Of a stretch of 7,160 bases of DNA, positions 1 through 6,906 are shown in pieces. This DNA comes from Clostridia bacterium. GTDB taxonomy: Bacteria > Bacillota > Clostridia > Peptostreptococcales > Anaerovoracaceae. The first letter of the stretch is position 1. Every line of letters starts with the position of its first letter. The translations under genes and the position numbers were made by a program. The notes beneath the pieces are model-generated. The model searched no databases, was not told where the DNA came from, and saw only the letters and a program-made list of their open reading frames with translations. The stretch lies in NCBI GenBank assembly GCA_900754805.1, contig CAAEEE010000444.1:1-7160 (forward strand), written 5' to 3'.

Positions 1-384
1 GATAACTTCGCCGCCAACGCCAAGTTTTCTTGCTTCCTTATCGCTTACGATTCCCTTGGAAGTGGAAACGATTGCGATTCCAAGGCCTCCGAGTACCTTT
101 GGTACTTCGCCCGCCTTAGCATAAACCTTTAAGCCCGGCTTGGAAATCTTCTTGATTCCTGAAATTACTTTTTCTTTATTAGCACCGTATTTCATTGTAA
201 CTTTGATCATACCTTGCTTGTCGTCTTCTATCACTTCGAAATCCGTAATGTAGCCTTCTTCTTTCAAAATTTCCGCAATCGCTTTTTTCATCTTGGATGC
301 AGGAATTTCAACAGTTTCGTGACCTACAGTATTGGCATTTCTGATTCTTGTTAGCATATCCGCTATAGGATCTGTCATTGTCAT
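1..384 (-). CDS. rpsH: 30S ribosomal protein S8 (3' end cut by window edge)
   Basis: S8 is a primary 16S rRNA-binding protein of the 30S platform, needed early in small-subunit assembly; in E. coli it also represses spc-operon mRNA. The visible 128 codons begin [18 protein letters not shown], the standard S8 N-terminus, and run through [12 protein letters not shown] and the C-terminal STSKG motif (about residues 109-113) to GGEVI. Compared with Bacillus S8 (132 residues, ending AYVW), only about four residues and the stop lie beyond position 1. The ATG at 384 is chosen because an AAAGGAG ribosome binding site lies 10 nt upstream; the second ATG at 378 would be too far away. The gene follows rpsN after 25 nt. 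It is intact as far as it can be read. Confidence 0.97.
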   Translation of the reverse strand, partial: MTMTDPIADMLTRIRNANTVGHETVEIPASKMKKAIAEILKEEGYITDFEVIEDDKQGMIKVTMKYGANKEKVISGIKKISKPGLKVYAKAGEVPKVLGGLGIAIVSTSKGIVSDKEARKLGVGGEVI

Positions 385-409
385 TACAGTGTTTCTCCTT
401 TCATAATTT

Positions 410-595
410 TTACCAGCTTGCTTTTCTTACGCCCGGAATTTCTCCTTTATAAGCAAGCTCTCTAAAACAGATACGGCAAATACCATATTTTCTTAATACG
501 GAATGTGGTCTTCCGCAAAGTCTGCATCTGGTATAAGCACGAGTTGAATATTTCGGTTTTCTCGCCTGTTTCACTTTGAGAGATGTCTTTGCCAT
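410..595 (-). CDS. rpsN: 30S ribosomal protein S14, zinc-binding (type Z) form
   Basis: S14 sits in the head of the 30S subunit and is a late assembly protein. This is the short form of 61 residues with four zinc-ligand cysteines at 24, 27, 40 and 43 (C-R-L-C and C-R-I-C), the C+ or type Z version. Bacteria that keep a second, cysteine-free S14 (about 89-100 aa) often use it under zinc limitation; none is visible here. The C-terminus [11 protein letters not shown] is typical. The ATG start at 595 has AGGAGG 8 nt upstream. The leader before this gene is unusual: an 88-nt gap from rplE containing a long interrupted hairpin whose alternative pairing reaches the ribosome binding site, so translation of S14 could be modulated separately. 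That last point is inference. Confidence 0.97.
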   Translation of the reverse strand: MAKTSLKVKQARKPKYSTRAYTRCRLCGRPHSVLRKYGICRICFRELAYKGEIPGVRKASW

Positions 596-603
596 TCTCG
601 ATT

Positions 604-609
604 CCTCCT
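604..609 (-). promoter_or_regulatory. Ribosome binding site of rpsN, next to alternative RNA pairings
   Basis: The mRNA reads AGGAGG 8 nt before the rpsN ATG. The overlapping mRNA sequence GAGGAA (plus-strand 602-607) is complementary to TTCCTC at plus-strand 629-634, and the segment GGAAATTA only 1 nt upstream (611-618) is complementary to TAATTTCC at 631-638. The site can therefore be drawn either free or paired. Whether either pairing forms in the cell is not known from sequence. Confidence 0.75.
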
Positions 610-610
610 A

Positions 611-638
611 TAATTTCCGAGCGGCGCCGAGGAAATTA
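611..638 (-). promoter_or_regulatory. Alternative hairpin directly upstream of the rpsN ribosome binding site
   Basis: A perfect 8-bp inverted repeat, TAATTTCC (mRNA sense, 631-638) and GGAAATTA (611-618), encloses a 12-nt GC-rich loop. It uses nucleotides that are also the 3' arm of the larger hairpin at 620-667, so the two structures exclude each other. This is seen in the sequence; a switching role is inferred and untested. Confidence 0.45.
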
Positions 639-667
639 GATAAAAACTTCCTTACGGCGAAGCCGCT
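620..667 (-). promoter_or_regulatory. Long interrupted hairpin in the rplE-rpsN gap
   Basis: In mRNA sense this 48-nt segment folds as three stacked helices: AGCGGC with GCCGCT (6 bp), a 3-nt bulge TTC, GCCG with CGGC (4 bp), a 2-nt bulge TA, then AGGAAGTT with AATTTCCT (8 bp including one G-U), closed by a 7-nt loop. All 18 pairs were assigned by eye. No U-run follows the 3' arm, so it is not an intrinsic terminator. It could be a ribosomal-protein binding site, an RNA processing site, or a small palindromic repeat of the REP type. It is the main content of the 88-nt gap, which otherwise holds only the rpsN ribosome binding site. Confidence 0.65.
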
Positions 668-683
668 ACACTTCTGAGTTTTT

Positions 684-1226
684 CTATTTCTCAAACGGCA
701 TACCGAGCAGTTCCAGTAATGCAGCTGCTTCTTCATCTGTTTTAGCCGTTGTTGTAAATACTATGTTCATACCTTTGATTGTATCAACCTGGTCATAGTT
801 GATTTCAGGGAAGATTAACTGTTCTTTGATACCCATAGAGTAGTTTCCTCTACCGTCAAAAGAGTTTTTGCTAACACCCTTGAAGTCTCTTACTCTTGGA
901 AGAGCGATATTGAAGAATTTATCAGCAAATTCATACATATTGTCTCCTCTTAAAGTAACTTTCGCACCTACAGGCATGCCCTGTCTTACTTTAAAGTTAG
1001 CGATAGATTTCTTAGCCTTCGTGATAACCGGTCTCTGTCCGCTGATTAAAGCGATTTCTTCAACTGCGGATTCCATAATCTTCGCGTTGTCCTTTGCTTC
1101 GCCAAGACCCATGTTGATTGTGATCTTCGTAAGCTTAGGCACTTCCATTACGTTCTTATACTGGAACTTTTCTTTCAAAGCTCCGAAAACTTCGTTATTG
1201 TAAGTTTCTCTTAATCTTGCTGTCAA
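684..1226 (-). CDS. rplE: 50S ribosomal protein L5 (TTG start)
   Basis: L5 binds 5S rRNA and helix 84 of 23S rRNA in the central protuberance, and contacts S13 and P-site tRNA. The 180-residue protein has the family length and the expected blocks: [18 protein letters not shown] (about 27-44), [24 protein letters not shown] (about 71-94), the [10 protein letters not shown] / DGRGNY region, EQLIFPEI, and the C-terminus [11 protein letters not shown]. The start is TTG at 1226: AAAGGAGGA lies 7 nt upstream, the encoded N-terminus TARLRETYN matches other L5 proteins, and the next in-frame ATG is codon 27, inside the conserved core. It follows rplX after 17 nt. The downstream gap to rpsN is exceptionally long for this operon. 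Confidence 0.97.
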   Translation of the reverse strand: MTARLRETYNNEVFGALKEKFQYKNVMEVPKLTKITINMGLGEAKDNAKIMESAVEEIALISGQRPVITKAKKSIANFKVRQGMPVGAKVTLRGDNMYEFADKFFNIALPRVRDFKGVSKNSFDGRGNYSMGIKEQLIFPEINYDQVDTIKGMNIVFTTTAKTDEEAAALLELLGMPFEK

Positions 1227-1233
1227 AATCGTC

Positions 1234-1242
1234 TCCTCCTTT
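1234..1242 (-). promoter_or_regulatory. Ribosome binding site that fixes the rplE TTG start
   Basis: The mRNA reads AAAGGAGGA followed by a 7-nt spacer and then TTG. No ATG or GTG occurs at a suitable distance in the L5 frame, so this site is the reason for accepting a TTG start. Confidence 0.85.
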
Positions 1243-1243
1243 C

Positions 1244-1549
1244 TTAGTCGATTACGTTTCCTGTTTTCTTGGAAACTCTTACTTTCTTACCGTCTTTAAC
1301 CCGGTATCCGAATTTGATAACTTCCTTAGCCTTTGTATCATAAAGCATTACGTTGGAAGCATCGATCGGACCTTCGAAATGCTTGATTTCAGCACCGGCT
1401 TTTCTCGTAGCCTTAGCATGCTTAGTCACAACATTTACACCCTCAACGACAACTCTGTTTTCCTTCGGCATTGCTTTCAGAACTTTGCCGTGCTTACCTT
1501 TATCCTTACCAGTAATAACAATTACTGTATCGTCTTTCTTAATACGCAT
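1244..1549 (-). CDS. rplX: 50S ribosomal protein L24
   Basis: L24 is an early assembly initiator of the 50S subunit; it binds the 5' domain of 23S rRNA and lies near the tunnel exit. The 101 residues match the family length (about 101-105). The N-terminal KOW motif is seen at about residues 4-31 ([19 protein letters not shown]), followed by [11 protein letters not shown], an [11 protein letters not shown] block and the terminal [17 protein letters not shown]. The ATG at 1549 has AGGAGGTG upstream; the TAG stop of rplN is part of that site (TAGGAGG), so termination on rplN and initiation on rplX are physically linked. The rplN-rplX gap is 11 nt and the gap to rplE is 17 nt. Confidence 0.97.
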   Translation of the reverse strand: MRIKKDDTVIVITGKDKGKHGKVLKAMPKENRVVVEGVNVVTKHAKATRKAGAEIKHFEGPIDASNVMLYDTKAKEVIKFGYRVKDGKKVRVSKKTGNVID

Positions 1550-1560
1550 CCTTACACCTC

Positions 1561-1935
1561 CTACAGTACTTCCGGTGCCAATGACACGATCTTCATGAAG
1601 CCCTTATCTCTAAGTTCTCTTGCAACAGGTCCAAAGATACGAGTTCCAACCGGGTTCTTATCTTCTTTATCTTTAATGATTACTGCAGCGTTCTGGTCAA
1701 ACTTTACATAGCTTCCATCTGCTCTTCTTGCACCATGCTTAGTTCTAACTACTACAGCCTTCACAACGTCGCCTTTTTTTACAACGCCGCCTGGGGTTGC
1801 TTCTTTAACTGCACAAACGATAACGTCTCCAATATTCGCATACTGACGGGAAGTACCGCCTAAGATACGAATGCAAAGAAGTTCTTTTGCACCTGAATTG
1901 TCAGCAACTCTTAATCTGGTTTCAGTCTGAATCAT
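1561..1935 (-). CDS. rplN: 50S ribosomal protein L14
   Basis: L14 binds 23S rRNA and, together with L19, forms bridge B8 at the subunit interface; it is also the docking site of the silencing factor RsfS. The 124 residues start [22 protein letters not shown] and carry the signature [15 protein letters not shown], then [23 protein letters not shown] and [12 protein letters not shown], ending SLAPEVL. It is two residues longer than Bacillus L14 (122 aa), with the difference around [12 protein letters not shown] (about residues 88-99). The ATG at 1935 has AAAGGAGG 9 nt upstream. It follows rpsQ after 15 nt. Nothing is broken or unusual. Confidence 0.98.
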   Translation of the reverse strand: MIQTETRLRVADNSGAKELLCIRILGGTSRQYANIGDVIVCAVKEATPGGVVKKGDVVKAVVVRTKHGARRADGSYVKFDQNAAVIIKDKEDKNPVGTRIFGPVARELRDKGFMKIVSLAPEVL

Positions 1936-1950
1936 GATTTGGTGCCTCCT

Positions 1951-2211
1951 TTATTTAACCTTTTCAATGATGTTCACAAGTCTCCATCTCTTGTCCTTGG
2001 ACAGAGGTCTTGTTTCCATAATTCTTACTTTATCGCCGATTTGACATTCATTGTTTTCATCGTGAGCTTTTACCTTCTTAGTTCTCTTTACAGCTTTTCC
2101 GTAAAGGGAATGTCTTACGAAGTCTTCGATTGCAACAACTACAGTCTTATCCATCTTGTCAGATACAACAACACCGACTTTAGTTTTTCTTCTATTTCTT
2201 TCAACTGCCAT
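1951..2211 (-). CDS. rpsQ: 30S ribosomal protein S17
   Basis: S17 is a primary 16S rRNA-binding protein with an OB-type fold, stabilising the 5' and central domains of the 30S body. The 86-residue sequence has the normal length and the conserved blocks [20 protein letters not shown] (about 7-26), a central [33 protein letters not shown] stretch and a basic C-terminus. The ATG at 2211 has AAGGAGG upstream with a 7-nt spacer. It sits 18 nt after rpmC and 15 nt before rplN, within the co-transcribed run. Confidence 0.97.
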   Translation of the reverse strand: MAVERNRRKTKVGVVVSDKMDKTVVVAIEDFVRHSLYGKAVKRTKKVKAHDENNECQIGDKVRIMETRPLSKDKRWRLVNIIEKVK

Positions 2212-2229
2212 AGTACATCCTCCTTCCTA

Positions 2230-2424
2230 CTAAGCTTGTAATTCTTTTTCTCTAAGAATTGTCTTCACTCTAGCGATATTTCTCTTTAATTCTCTCATTT
2301 TAACAGGGTTTTCTAACTGTCCTGTAACATGCTGGAATCTTAAGTTGAATAATTCTTTCTTCATGTTAGCAAGTTCTGTATTTAATTCAACCGCTGTCAT
2401 TTCTCTCATTTTCTTTAATTCCAT
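2230..2424 (-). CDS. rpmC: 50S ribosomal protein L29
   Basis: L29 is a small two-helix protein next to L23 at the tunnel exit, where nascent-chain factors such as SRP and trigger factor dock. The 64 residues contain the family signature LRFQHVTGQLENPVKMRELKRNIARVKT (about 28-55) and a coiled, charged N-terminal helix. Its ATG overlaps the rplP stop by one base (TAATG). The ribosome binding site lies within the last rplP codons and is weak (AAAGGGTGG), unlike the AGGAGG of the neighbours, which suggests that translation depends on ribosomes finishing L16. The stop is TAG. Confidence 0.97.
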   Translation of the reverse strand: MELKKMREMTAVELNTELANMKKELFNLRFQHVTGQLENPVKMRELKRNIARVKTILREKELQA

Positions 2425-2855
2425 TATGCTTCACCACCCTTTACTGCGTCTTCTTTGATGGCAAATTTGCACTTAACCGGGAGCTTGTGAGCAGCAAGTC
2501 TCATAGCTTCTCTTGCTTTCTCTTCAGATACGCCCTCGATTTCGAACATTACTCTACCTGGCTTAACTACTGCTACCCAGTACTCAGGAGCACCTTTACC
2601 GGAACCCATACGTACTTCAGCAGGTTTCTTTGTTACCGACTTGTGCGGGAAAATCTTGATATATACTTTACCACCTCTTTTAATCGATCTTGTCATCGCG
2701 ATACGAGCGGCTTCGATCTGATTAGAAGTGATCCATCCACATTCCTGTGCAACCAATCCGTATGCACCATAAGTAATTGTATTACCTTTGGTTGCAACGC
2801 CTTTCATTCTTCCTCTGTGAACTCTTCTGCGTTTAACGCGCTTTGGCATTAACAT
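2424..2855 (-). CDS. rplP: 50S ribosomal protein L16
   Basis: L16 is a late assembly protein near the A-site and peptidyl transferase centre, required for a mature 50S. The 143 residues have the normal length; [19 protein letters not shown] is the expected N-terminus, followed by the [16 protein letters not shown] block, [14 protein letters not shown] and [18 protein letters not shown]. The ATG at 2855 is chosen over the ATG two codons later (2849) because AAGGAGGA lies about 9 nt upstream and relatives also begin M-L-x-P-K-R. It follows rpsC after 26 nt and overlaps rpmC by one base. Confidence 0.97.
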   Translation of the reverse strand: MLMPKRVKRRRVHRGRMKGVATKGNTITYGAYGLVAQECGWITSNQIEAARIAMTRSIKRGGKVYIKIFPHKSVTKKPAEVRMGSGKGAPEYWVAVVKPGRVMFEIEGVSEEKAREAMRLAAHKLPVKCKFAIKEDAVKGGEA

Positions 2856-2881
2856 GGCTTTCGTTCCTCCTTTCTTTGTTC

Positions 2882-3757
2882 TTATGCTTCAGTTGTTTCT
2901 GCTGCTTCTACAGCTACAGCCTGTTCTTCTACTTGCGGCTTAGCGGGAGCTTTCGGAGCTTTTCTTACTCTTGGATTCATAGCCTTAGGTGCTTCGCGGC
3001 GATCATTTCTGTTTGTTCTTTCACGTCTTTCGCCGGAATTTCTTCTTTCGCGTCTTTCGCCGTCTTTTCTCGGTCTTCTTTCTCTCTTTTCGCGTTTTTC
3101 TTCGCGAACAGCACTCTTCAGACCCTTGTCAAGGATTTCACCGTGGTTAATCCAAACTTTAACGCCGATCTTACCGTAAGTAGTATCAGCTTCTGCGAAT
3201 CCGTAATCGATATCTGCTCTCAAGGTGTGAAGAGGAACGTTACCTTCGCTGTATTTTTCACTTCTTGCGATTTCAGCACCGCCAAGTCTTCCGGAACAAA
3301 GTACCTTGATACCCTTGGAACCTGCCTTCATCGTTCTGCCGATAGCCTGCTTCATAGCTCTTCTGAAGGAAACACGTCTTTCGAGTGCCTGAGCAATGCT
3401 TTCTGCTGTAAGCTGTGCGTCTAATTCTGCTCTTCTTACTTCTTCGATTGAAATTTCTACTTCTTTGCCTGTCATCTTCTTAATGTCAGCCTTTAATACA
3501 TCAACGCCGTCTCCGGATCTTCCGATTACCATGCCCGGCTTCGCTGTAAGAACGATAACTCTGATTTTATTTTCTGCTGCTCTTTCAATAAGAACCTTTG
3601 AAACTCCGGCAACATATAATTTTTTCTTTACATATTCTCTTACTTTGTTATCTTCTACAAGGTAATCTGCAAAGCTGTTCTTATCTGCGTACCATTTGGA
3701 ATCCCAGTCTTTTATAACGCCCACTCTTAAACCATGTGGACTTACTTTCTGACCCAT
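2882..3757 (-). CDS. rpsC: 30S ribosomal protein S3 with a long charged C-terminal tail
   Basis: S3 lies in the 30S head at the mRNA entry channel and contributes to mRNA helicase activity with S4 and S5. The conserved part is complete: N-terminus [22 protein letters not shown], a KH domain with G-R-S-G at about residues 79-82, and the C-terminal domain with [31 protein letters not shown] and [14 protein letters not shown]. The total of 291 aa is about 70 longer than Bacillus S3 (218). The extra residues (about 219-291) form a low-complexity tail: an Arg/Glu/Lys-rich part with GERRER repeated at 233-238 and 242-247, then a Pro/Ala/Lys part, then an acidic Ala/Glu/Val end. The ATG at 3757 has AGGAGGT upstream; the gap to rplV is 11 nt. 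Confidence 0.97.
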   Translation of the reverse strand: MGQKVSPHGLRVGVIKDWDSKWYADKNSFADYLVEDNKVREYVKKKLYVAGVSKVLIERAAENKIRVIVLTAKPGMVIGRSGDGVDVLKADIKKMTGKEVEISIEEVRRAELDAQLTAESIAQALERRVSFRRAMKQAIGRTMKAGSKGIKVLCSGRLGGAEIARSEKYSEGNVPLHTLRADIDYGFAEADTTYGKIGVKVWINHGEILDKGLKSAVREEKREKRERRPRKDGERRERRNSGERRERTNRNDRREAPKAMNPRVRKAPKAPAKPQVEEQAVAVEAAETTEA

Positions 3758-3768
3758 TCGTGAACCTC

Positions 3769-4104
3769 CTATTCTTTCTCTCTAAGAGTTACGCCAACAT
3801 GGCTTGATCTCTTTAAGATGATTGATGCTCTACCTTGTGAACCGGCTCTCCATCTCTTCATGGTCGGGCCCTGGTTAGCATATACTTCTGCGACATATAA
3901 ATTGTCCGGATTCATATCGAAATTGTTTTCAGCATTTGCTGCTGCTGATTTAACAACCTTTTCTACGATTTCTGAACCTTTGCCGGGTGTGAACTTTAAA
4001 ATGTTCAATGCCTCGTTTAAGTCCTTACCTCTTACTAAATCAGTAATCGGTTTAAGCTTGATAGGAGACATTCTAACGTATTTAGCAACTGCTTTTGCTT
4101 CCAT
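3769..4104 (-). CDS. rplV: 50S ribosomal protein L22
   Basis: L22 contacts all 23S rRNA domains; its long beta-hairpin lines the nascent peptide tunnel and is a known site of macrolide-resistance mutations. The 111-residue protein is of normal length and has the conserved N-terminal half ([20 protein letters not shown]) and AANAENN at about 55-61. The hairpin reads [20 protein letters not shown] (about 83-102), where many bacteria have PRAxGRA in place of AGSQGRA. The ATG at 4104 has AAAGGAG upstream with a spacer of about 10 nt; an ATG within that spacer is out of frame. It lies 18 nt after rpsS and 11 nt before rpsC. Confidence 0.97.
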   Translation of the reverse strand: MEAKAVAKYVRMSPIKLKPITDLVRGKDLNEALNILKFTPGKGSEIVEKVVKSAAANAENNFDMNPDNLYVAEVYANQGPTMKRWRAGSQGRASIILKRSSHVGVTLREKE

Positions 4105-4122
4105 TTCTCATTATCTCCTTTC

Positions 4123-4404
4123 TTATTTCTTAACCTTTGATGATTTGTCAGCAGCGTGACCTCTGTAGTTTCTCGTAGGAGCAAATTCTCCAAGTCTGTG
4201 TCCTACCATGTCTTCTGTGATGTATACAGGAACATGTTTCTTACCGTCGTGCACTGCGATCGTGTGTCCCACCATCTGTGGGAATATTGTGGATGGTCTT
4301 GACCATGTCTTGATAACTTTCTTATCGTTAGCCGCGTTTAGTTCTTCGATAGCCTTCAGCAGCTTAGCGTTTACGAAAGGACCTTTTTTAAGTGATCTGC
4401 CCAT
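4123..4404 (-). CDS. rpsS: 30S ribosomal protein S19
   Basis: S19 is in the 30S head, pairs with S13 and contacts the A-site finger bridge. The 93 residues begin [17 protein letters not shown] and include [39 protein letters not shown], with the signature [15 protein letters not shown] near the C-terminus. Length and motifs are standard. The ATG at 4404 has AAGGAG upstream with a short spacer. Gaps of 18 nt separate it from rplB and from rplV. Confidence 0.98.
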   Translation of the reverse strand: MGRSLKKGPFVNAKLLKAIEELNAANDKKVIKTWSRPSTIFPQMVGHTIAVHDGKKHVPVYITEDMVGHRLGEFAPTRNYRGHAADKSSKVKK

Positions 4405-4422
4405 TATCTTTGCTCCTTCCTA

Positions 4423-5256
4423 TTATTTTTCATTTCTTCTCTTTACGATATATTGATTTGAAGCTTTATTCTTCTTTCTAGTCTTGTATCCCAGAGCTGG
4501 CTTACCCCAAGGAGTAACCGGACTCTTACGGCCGACAGGAGCTCTGCCTTCACCACCGCCATGTGGGTGATCGTTAGGGTTCATTACGGAGCCTCTTACG
4601 GTAGGTCTGATGCCCATGTGTCTCTTTCTGCCTGCTTTACCAATCTGGATATTGGCGTGGTCTCCGTTACCAACTTCACCGATGGTAGCTCTGCATCTCA
4701 TGCTGATTTTTCTTACTTCGCCGGAAGGAAGTCTTACCTGTGCGTAATCTCCTTCTTTCGCCATCAGTTGAGCACCGTTTCCTGCGGATCTTGCAAGCTG
4801 CCCACCTTTGCCCGGCTTAAGCTCGATGTTGTGGATGATTGTACCAACCGGAATGTTTGCGATTGGAAGCGCGTTTCCGATAACGATGTCAGCTTCCGGT
4901 CCGGATACTAACTTCTGACCAACCTGTAATCCCTTAGGAGCAAGGATGTATCTCTTTTCACCGTCCGCATATACGAGAAGTGCGATGTTTGCGCTTCTGT
5001 TCGGATCATATTCGATTGTCTTTACTGTTGCCGGAATATCGTCCTTCGTTCTCTTGAAGTCGATGATTCTGTATTTCGGTCTTGTACCGCCGCCCTGATG
5101 TCTAACAGTGATTTTACCTCTGTTGTTTCTTCCTGCATGCTTCTTGAGCGTTACAGTCAAGGATTTCTCAGGTGTGGCGGTTGTAATTTCTTCAAATGTA
5201 GAAACCGTCATACCTCTAAGACCAGGAGTAGTTGGATTATATTTTCTAATTCCCAT
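4423..5256 (-). CDS. rplB: 50S ribosomal protein L2
   Basis: L2 is a large, highly conserved 23S rRNA-binding protein needed for subunit association and peptidyl transferase activity. The 277 residues match the usual 273-277. Visible blocks are the N-terminal [38 protein letters not shown], the RNA-binding core around [19 protein letters not shown] and the signature [16 protein letters not shown]. The histidine at about residue 230 in this signature corresponds to the conserved His229 of E. coli L2, implicated in activity. The basic C-terminus [17 protein letters not shown] is normal. The ATG at 5256 has AGGAGGT upstream. The gap to rplW is 19 nt. Confidence 0.98.
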   Translation of the reverse strand: MGIRKYNPTTPGLRGMTVSTFEEITTATPEKSLTVTLKKHAGRNNRGKITVRHQGGGTRPKYRIIDFKRTKDDIPATVKTIEYDPNRSANIALLVYADGEKRYILAPKGLQVGQKLVSGPEADIVIGNALPIANIPVGTIIHNIELKPGKGGQLARSAGNGAQLMAKEGDYAQVRLPSGEVRKISMRCRATIGEVGNGDHANIQIGKAGRKRHMGIRPTVRGSVMNPNDHPHGGGEGRAPVGRKSPVTPWGKPALGYKTRKKNKASNQYIVKRRNEK

Positions 5257-5275
5257 TTCTTACATACCTCCTATA

Positions 5276-5566
5276 TTATAGTCCCTGGAAGAATTCGATT
5301 TCCTTACTGCCTTCAGTAAGTGTAACGATTGCTTTTTTGTAAGCAGCAGTTCTGCCCACATTTCTTCCCATTCTCTTAACTTTACCGTCATAATTCATAA
5401 TGTTTACTTTAGCTACTTCAACACCGAAGATTTCTTCAACAGCTAATTTAACCTGAGTCTTGTTGGCGTCTGTTGCAACTTTGAAAGTGTACTTCTTGTC
5501 TGCAGCCACGTCCATGGACTGTTCTGAAATAACAGGTGTCAAAATGATATCATATGCTGTTTTCAT
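5276..5566 (-). CDS. rplW: 50S ribosomal protein L23
   Basis: L23 is at the tunnel exit next to L29 and is the main docking point for trigger factor and SRP. The 96 residues include the N-terminal block [13 protein letters not shown] (about 6-18), [26 protein letters not shown] (about 26-51) and the loop [23 protein letters not shown]. Its ATG overlaps the rplD stop by one base (TAATG). Unlike rpmC, it has a strong ribosome binding site, AGGAGGTG, placed inside the last codons of rplD (those for EEV). This arrangement implies translational coupling with independent initiation strength. Confidence 0.97.
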   Translation of the reverse strand: MKTAYDIILTPVISEQSMDVAADKKYTFKVATDANKTQVKLAVEEIFGVEVAKVNIMNYDGKVKRMGRNVGRTAAYKKAIVTLTEGSKEIEFFQGL

Positions 5567-6189
5567 TAGATGTACACCTCCTCGATTTTCTTAACCGCTT
5601 CCTGTGTTACGATGAAGCTTTCGTGGTTTACGATTTCGTAAACGTTCATTGTTCCTACGAGAGCCGTTCTTACTCCCGGGATGTTAGCTGCGGATCTTAC
5701 AACGTTTTCATCCTTTTCAGCTGTGATGATTAAAGCTTTTTTACCAGCCTTAATGTTTTCGAGCACCTTGATCATTTCTTTTGTCTTCGGTGCGTCAAAT
5801 TTGAGTTCATCGAGTACGATGATTTCTTTTTCTAATACCTTTGAGGAAAGTGCAGACTTCATTGCAAGTCTTCTTAATTTCTTAGGTAATGTATATCTGT
5901 AGTCGCGAGGCTTCGGTGCGAATACAACGCCGCCGCCGATCTGTGACGGGTCTGTTGAGCTGCCTTGTCTGTGGCGACCTGTTCCTTTTTGTCTGAAAGG
6001 CTTTCTACCGCCTCCTCTGACTTCGCCTCTTGTCTTAGCAGACTGAGTGCCCTGTCTTTGGTTAGCTAAGTAGTTCTTTACTACTGCATGAACAGCGTTT
6101 TCGTTTGGAGTGATTCCGAAAATCGCATCGTTTAATTCGATTGTTCCGGCTTCAGCTCCGGCCATGTTAAGCATTGTTACTTTTGCCAT
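5566..6189 (-). CDS. rplD: 50S ribosomal protein L4
   Basis: L4 is an early 23S rRNA-binding protein whose extended loop reaches the tunnel constriction with L22; in E. coli it is also the autogenous repressor of the S10 operon. The 207 residues are of family length. The loop spans about residues 44-97 ([20 protein letters not shown] ... [11 protein letters not shown] ... [13 protein letters not shown]) and the globular part follows with [17 protein letters not shown]. The ATG at 6189 has AAGGAGG 8 nt upstream. It follows rplC after 27 nt. Whether L4 regulates this operon cannot be told, since the S10 leader is outside the window. Confidence 0.97.
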   Translation of the reverse strand: MAKVTMLNMAGAEAGTIELNDAIFGITPNENAVHAVVKNYLANQRQGTQSAKTRGEVRGGGRKPFRQKGTGRHRQGSSTDPSQIGGGVVFAPKPRDYRYTLPKKLRRLAMKSALSSKVLEKEIIVLDELKFDAPKTKEMIKVLENIKAGKKALIITAEKDENVVRSAANIPGVRTALVGTMNVYEIVNHESFIVTQEAVKKIEEVYI

Positions 6190-6216
6190 TTGTACTTCCT
6201 CCTTTCCGAAAGTCTA

Positions 6217-6852
6217 TTATTTGTCCTGACCTTTTACTGCATACTGAACGCGAACCAATCCGCCTTTGTTTCCCGGAACAGCGCCCTTAACCAGCATAAG
6301 GTTTCTTTCTTCGATAACTTTTACTAAAACCACGTTCTGAACGGTAACGGTATCTCTACCCATTCTTCCCGGACCTGCGTTACCCTTGAATACTCTTGAA
6401 GGGTAAGTACCTGCTGCAAGCGCGCCTGCAAGTCTCTTATGCTTGGAACCGTGGCTCATAGGTCCTCTGTGGTGTCCATGTCTCTTGATGTTACCCTGAG
6501 TTCCCTTACCTTTGGAAGTGCCTGTGATGTCAAGCTTCTTACCGACTTCGAAATCAGCAACGGTGATTACCTGTCCTACTTCGTAGCTTTCGCCTTCTTC
6601 AATTCTGAATTCAGCTAAGTGCTTCTTCGGAGTAACGCCAGCCTTTTCAAAGTGTCCTGTCAAAGGTTTGTTTACTCTCTGCGGCTTCTGGTCTTCAAAA
6701 CCAACCTGTACTGCGTTGTAACCGTCTGTTTCAACAGTCTTAACCTGAGTTACAACTTCAGGGCCTGCTTCGATGACTGTTACCGGAATCACATTTCCTT
6801 CTTCATCGAAGATCTGAGTCATGCCCATCTTTTTTCCTAAGATCGTCTTCAT
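6217..6852 (-). CDS. rplC: 50S ribosomal protein L3
   Basis: L3 is an early assembly protein of the 50S; a long internal extension reaches the peptidyl transferase centre. From the ATG at 6852 the product is 211 aa, the usual length, beginning MKTILGKKMGMTQIFDEEG. Other motifs are TGTSKGKGTQGNIKRHG (about 109-125), RGPMSHGSKHKR and RVFKGNAGPGRMGRDTVTVQN. The segment KRLAGALAAGTYPSRV differs from the more common RRPGSMGxxxxPxRV. The reading frame stays open upstream to an ATG at 6918, but 6852 is preferred because AAAAGGAG sits 7 nt before it and the protein then has the family N-terminus. The gene is separated from rpsJ by an abnormal 233-nt spacer. Confidence 0.97.
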   Translation of the reverse strand: MKTILGKKMGMTQIFDEEGNVIPVTVIEAGPEVVTQVKTVETDGYNAVQVGFEDQKPQRVNKPLTGHFEKAGVTPKKHLAEFRIEEGESYEVGQVITVADFEVGKKLDITGTSKGKGTQGNIKRHGHHRGPMSHGSKHKRLAGALAAGTYPSRVFKGNAGPGRMGRDTVTVQNVVLVKVIEERNLMLVKGAVPGNKGGLVRVQYAVKGQDK

Positions 6853-6859
6853 ATTTTTT

Positions 6860-6867
6860 CTCCTTTT
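6860..6867 (-). promoter_or_regulatory. Ribosome binding site that fixes the rplC start
   Basis: The mRNA reads AAAAGGAG with a 7-nt A-rich spacer before the ATG at 6852. It decides against the in-frame upstream ATG at 6918, which has no such site at a normal distance. Confidence 0.85.
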
Positions 6868-6906
6868 CTTACATTGGAATCGCGTCGTCGCAAGCTTCGC
6901 TGTTTT

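Noticed and set aside
376..378. Alternative rpsH start at the second ATG
   Set aside because: It would lie 16 nt from the ribosome binding site, against 10 nt for the ATG at 384.
620..667. Possible rho-independent terminator after rplE
   Set aside because: No U-run after the 3' arm; the TTTTTA stretch belongs to the stem and loop, and essential spc genes continue downstream.
1227..1243. E. coli-type S8 repressor site at the rplX-rplE junction
   Set aside because: The gap is only 17 nt and consists mostly of the ribosome binding site; I could not draw a helix like the 16S rRNA S8 site there.
868..1711. Plus-strand open frames of 111 and 164 codons opposite rplE, rplX and rplN
   Set aside because: They are antisense shadows of well-conserved ribosomal genes, have no recognisable protein features, and lack the ribosome binding sites seen on the true strand.
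2847..2849. Alternative rplP start two codons downstream
   Set aside because: The ATG at 2855 is better spaced from AAGGAGGA and matches the M-L-x-P-K-R start of relatives.
2843..3424. Plus-strand open frame of 193 codons opposite rpsC
   Set aside because: It is rich in Ser/Phe/Cys because it mirrors the Arg/Glu-rich tail of S3; no independent coding evidence.
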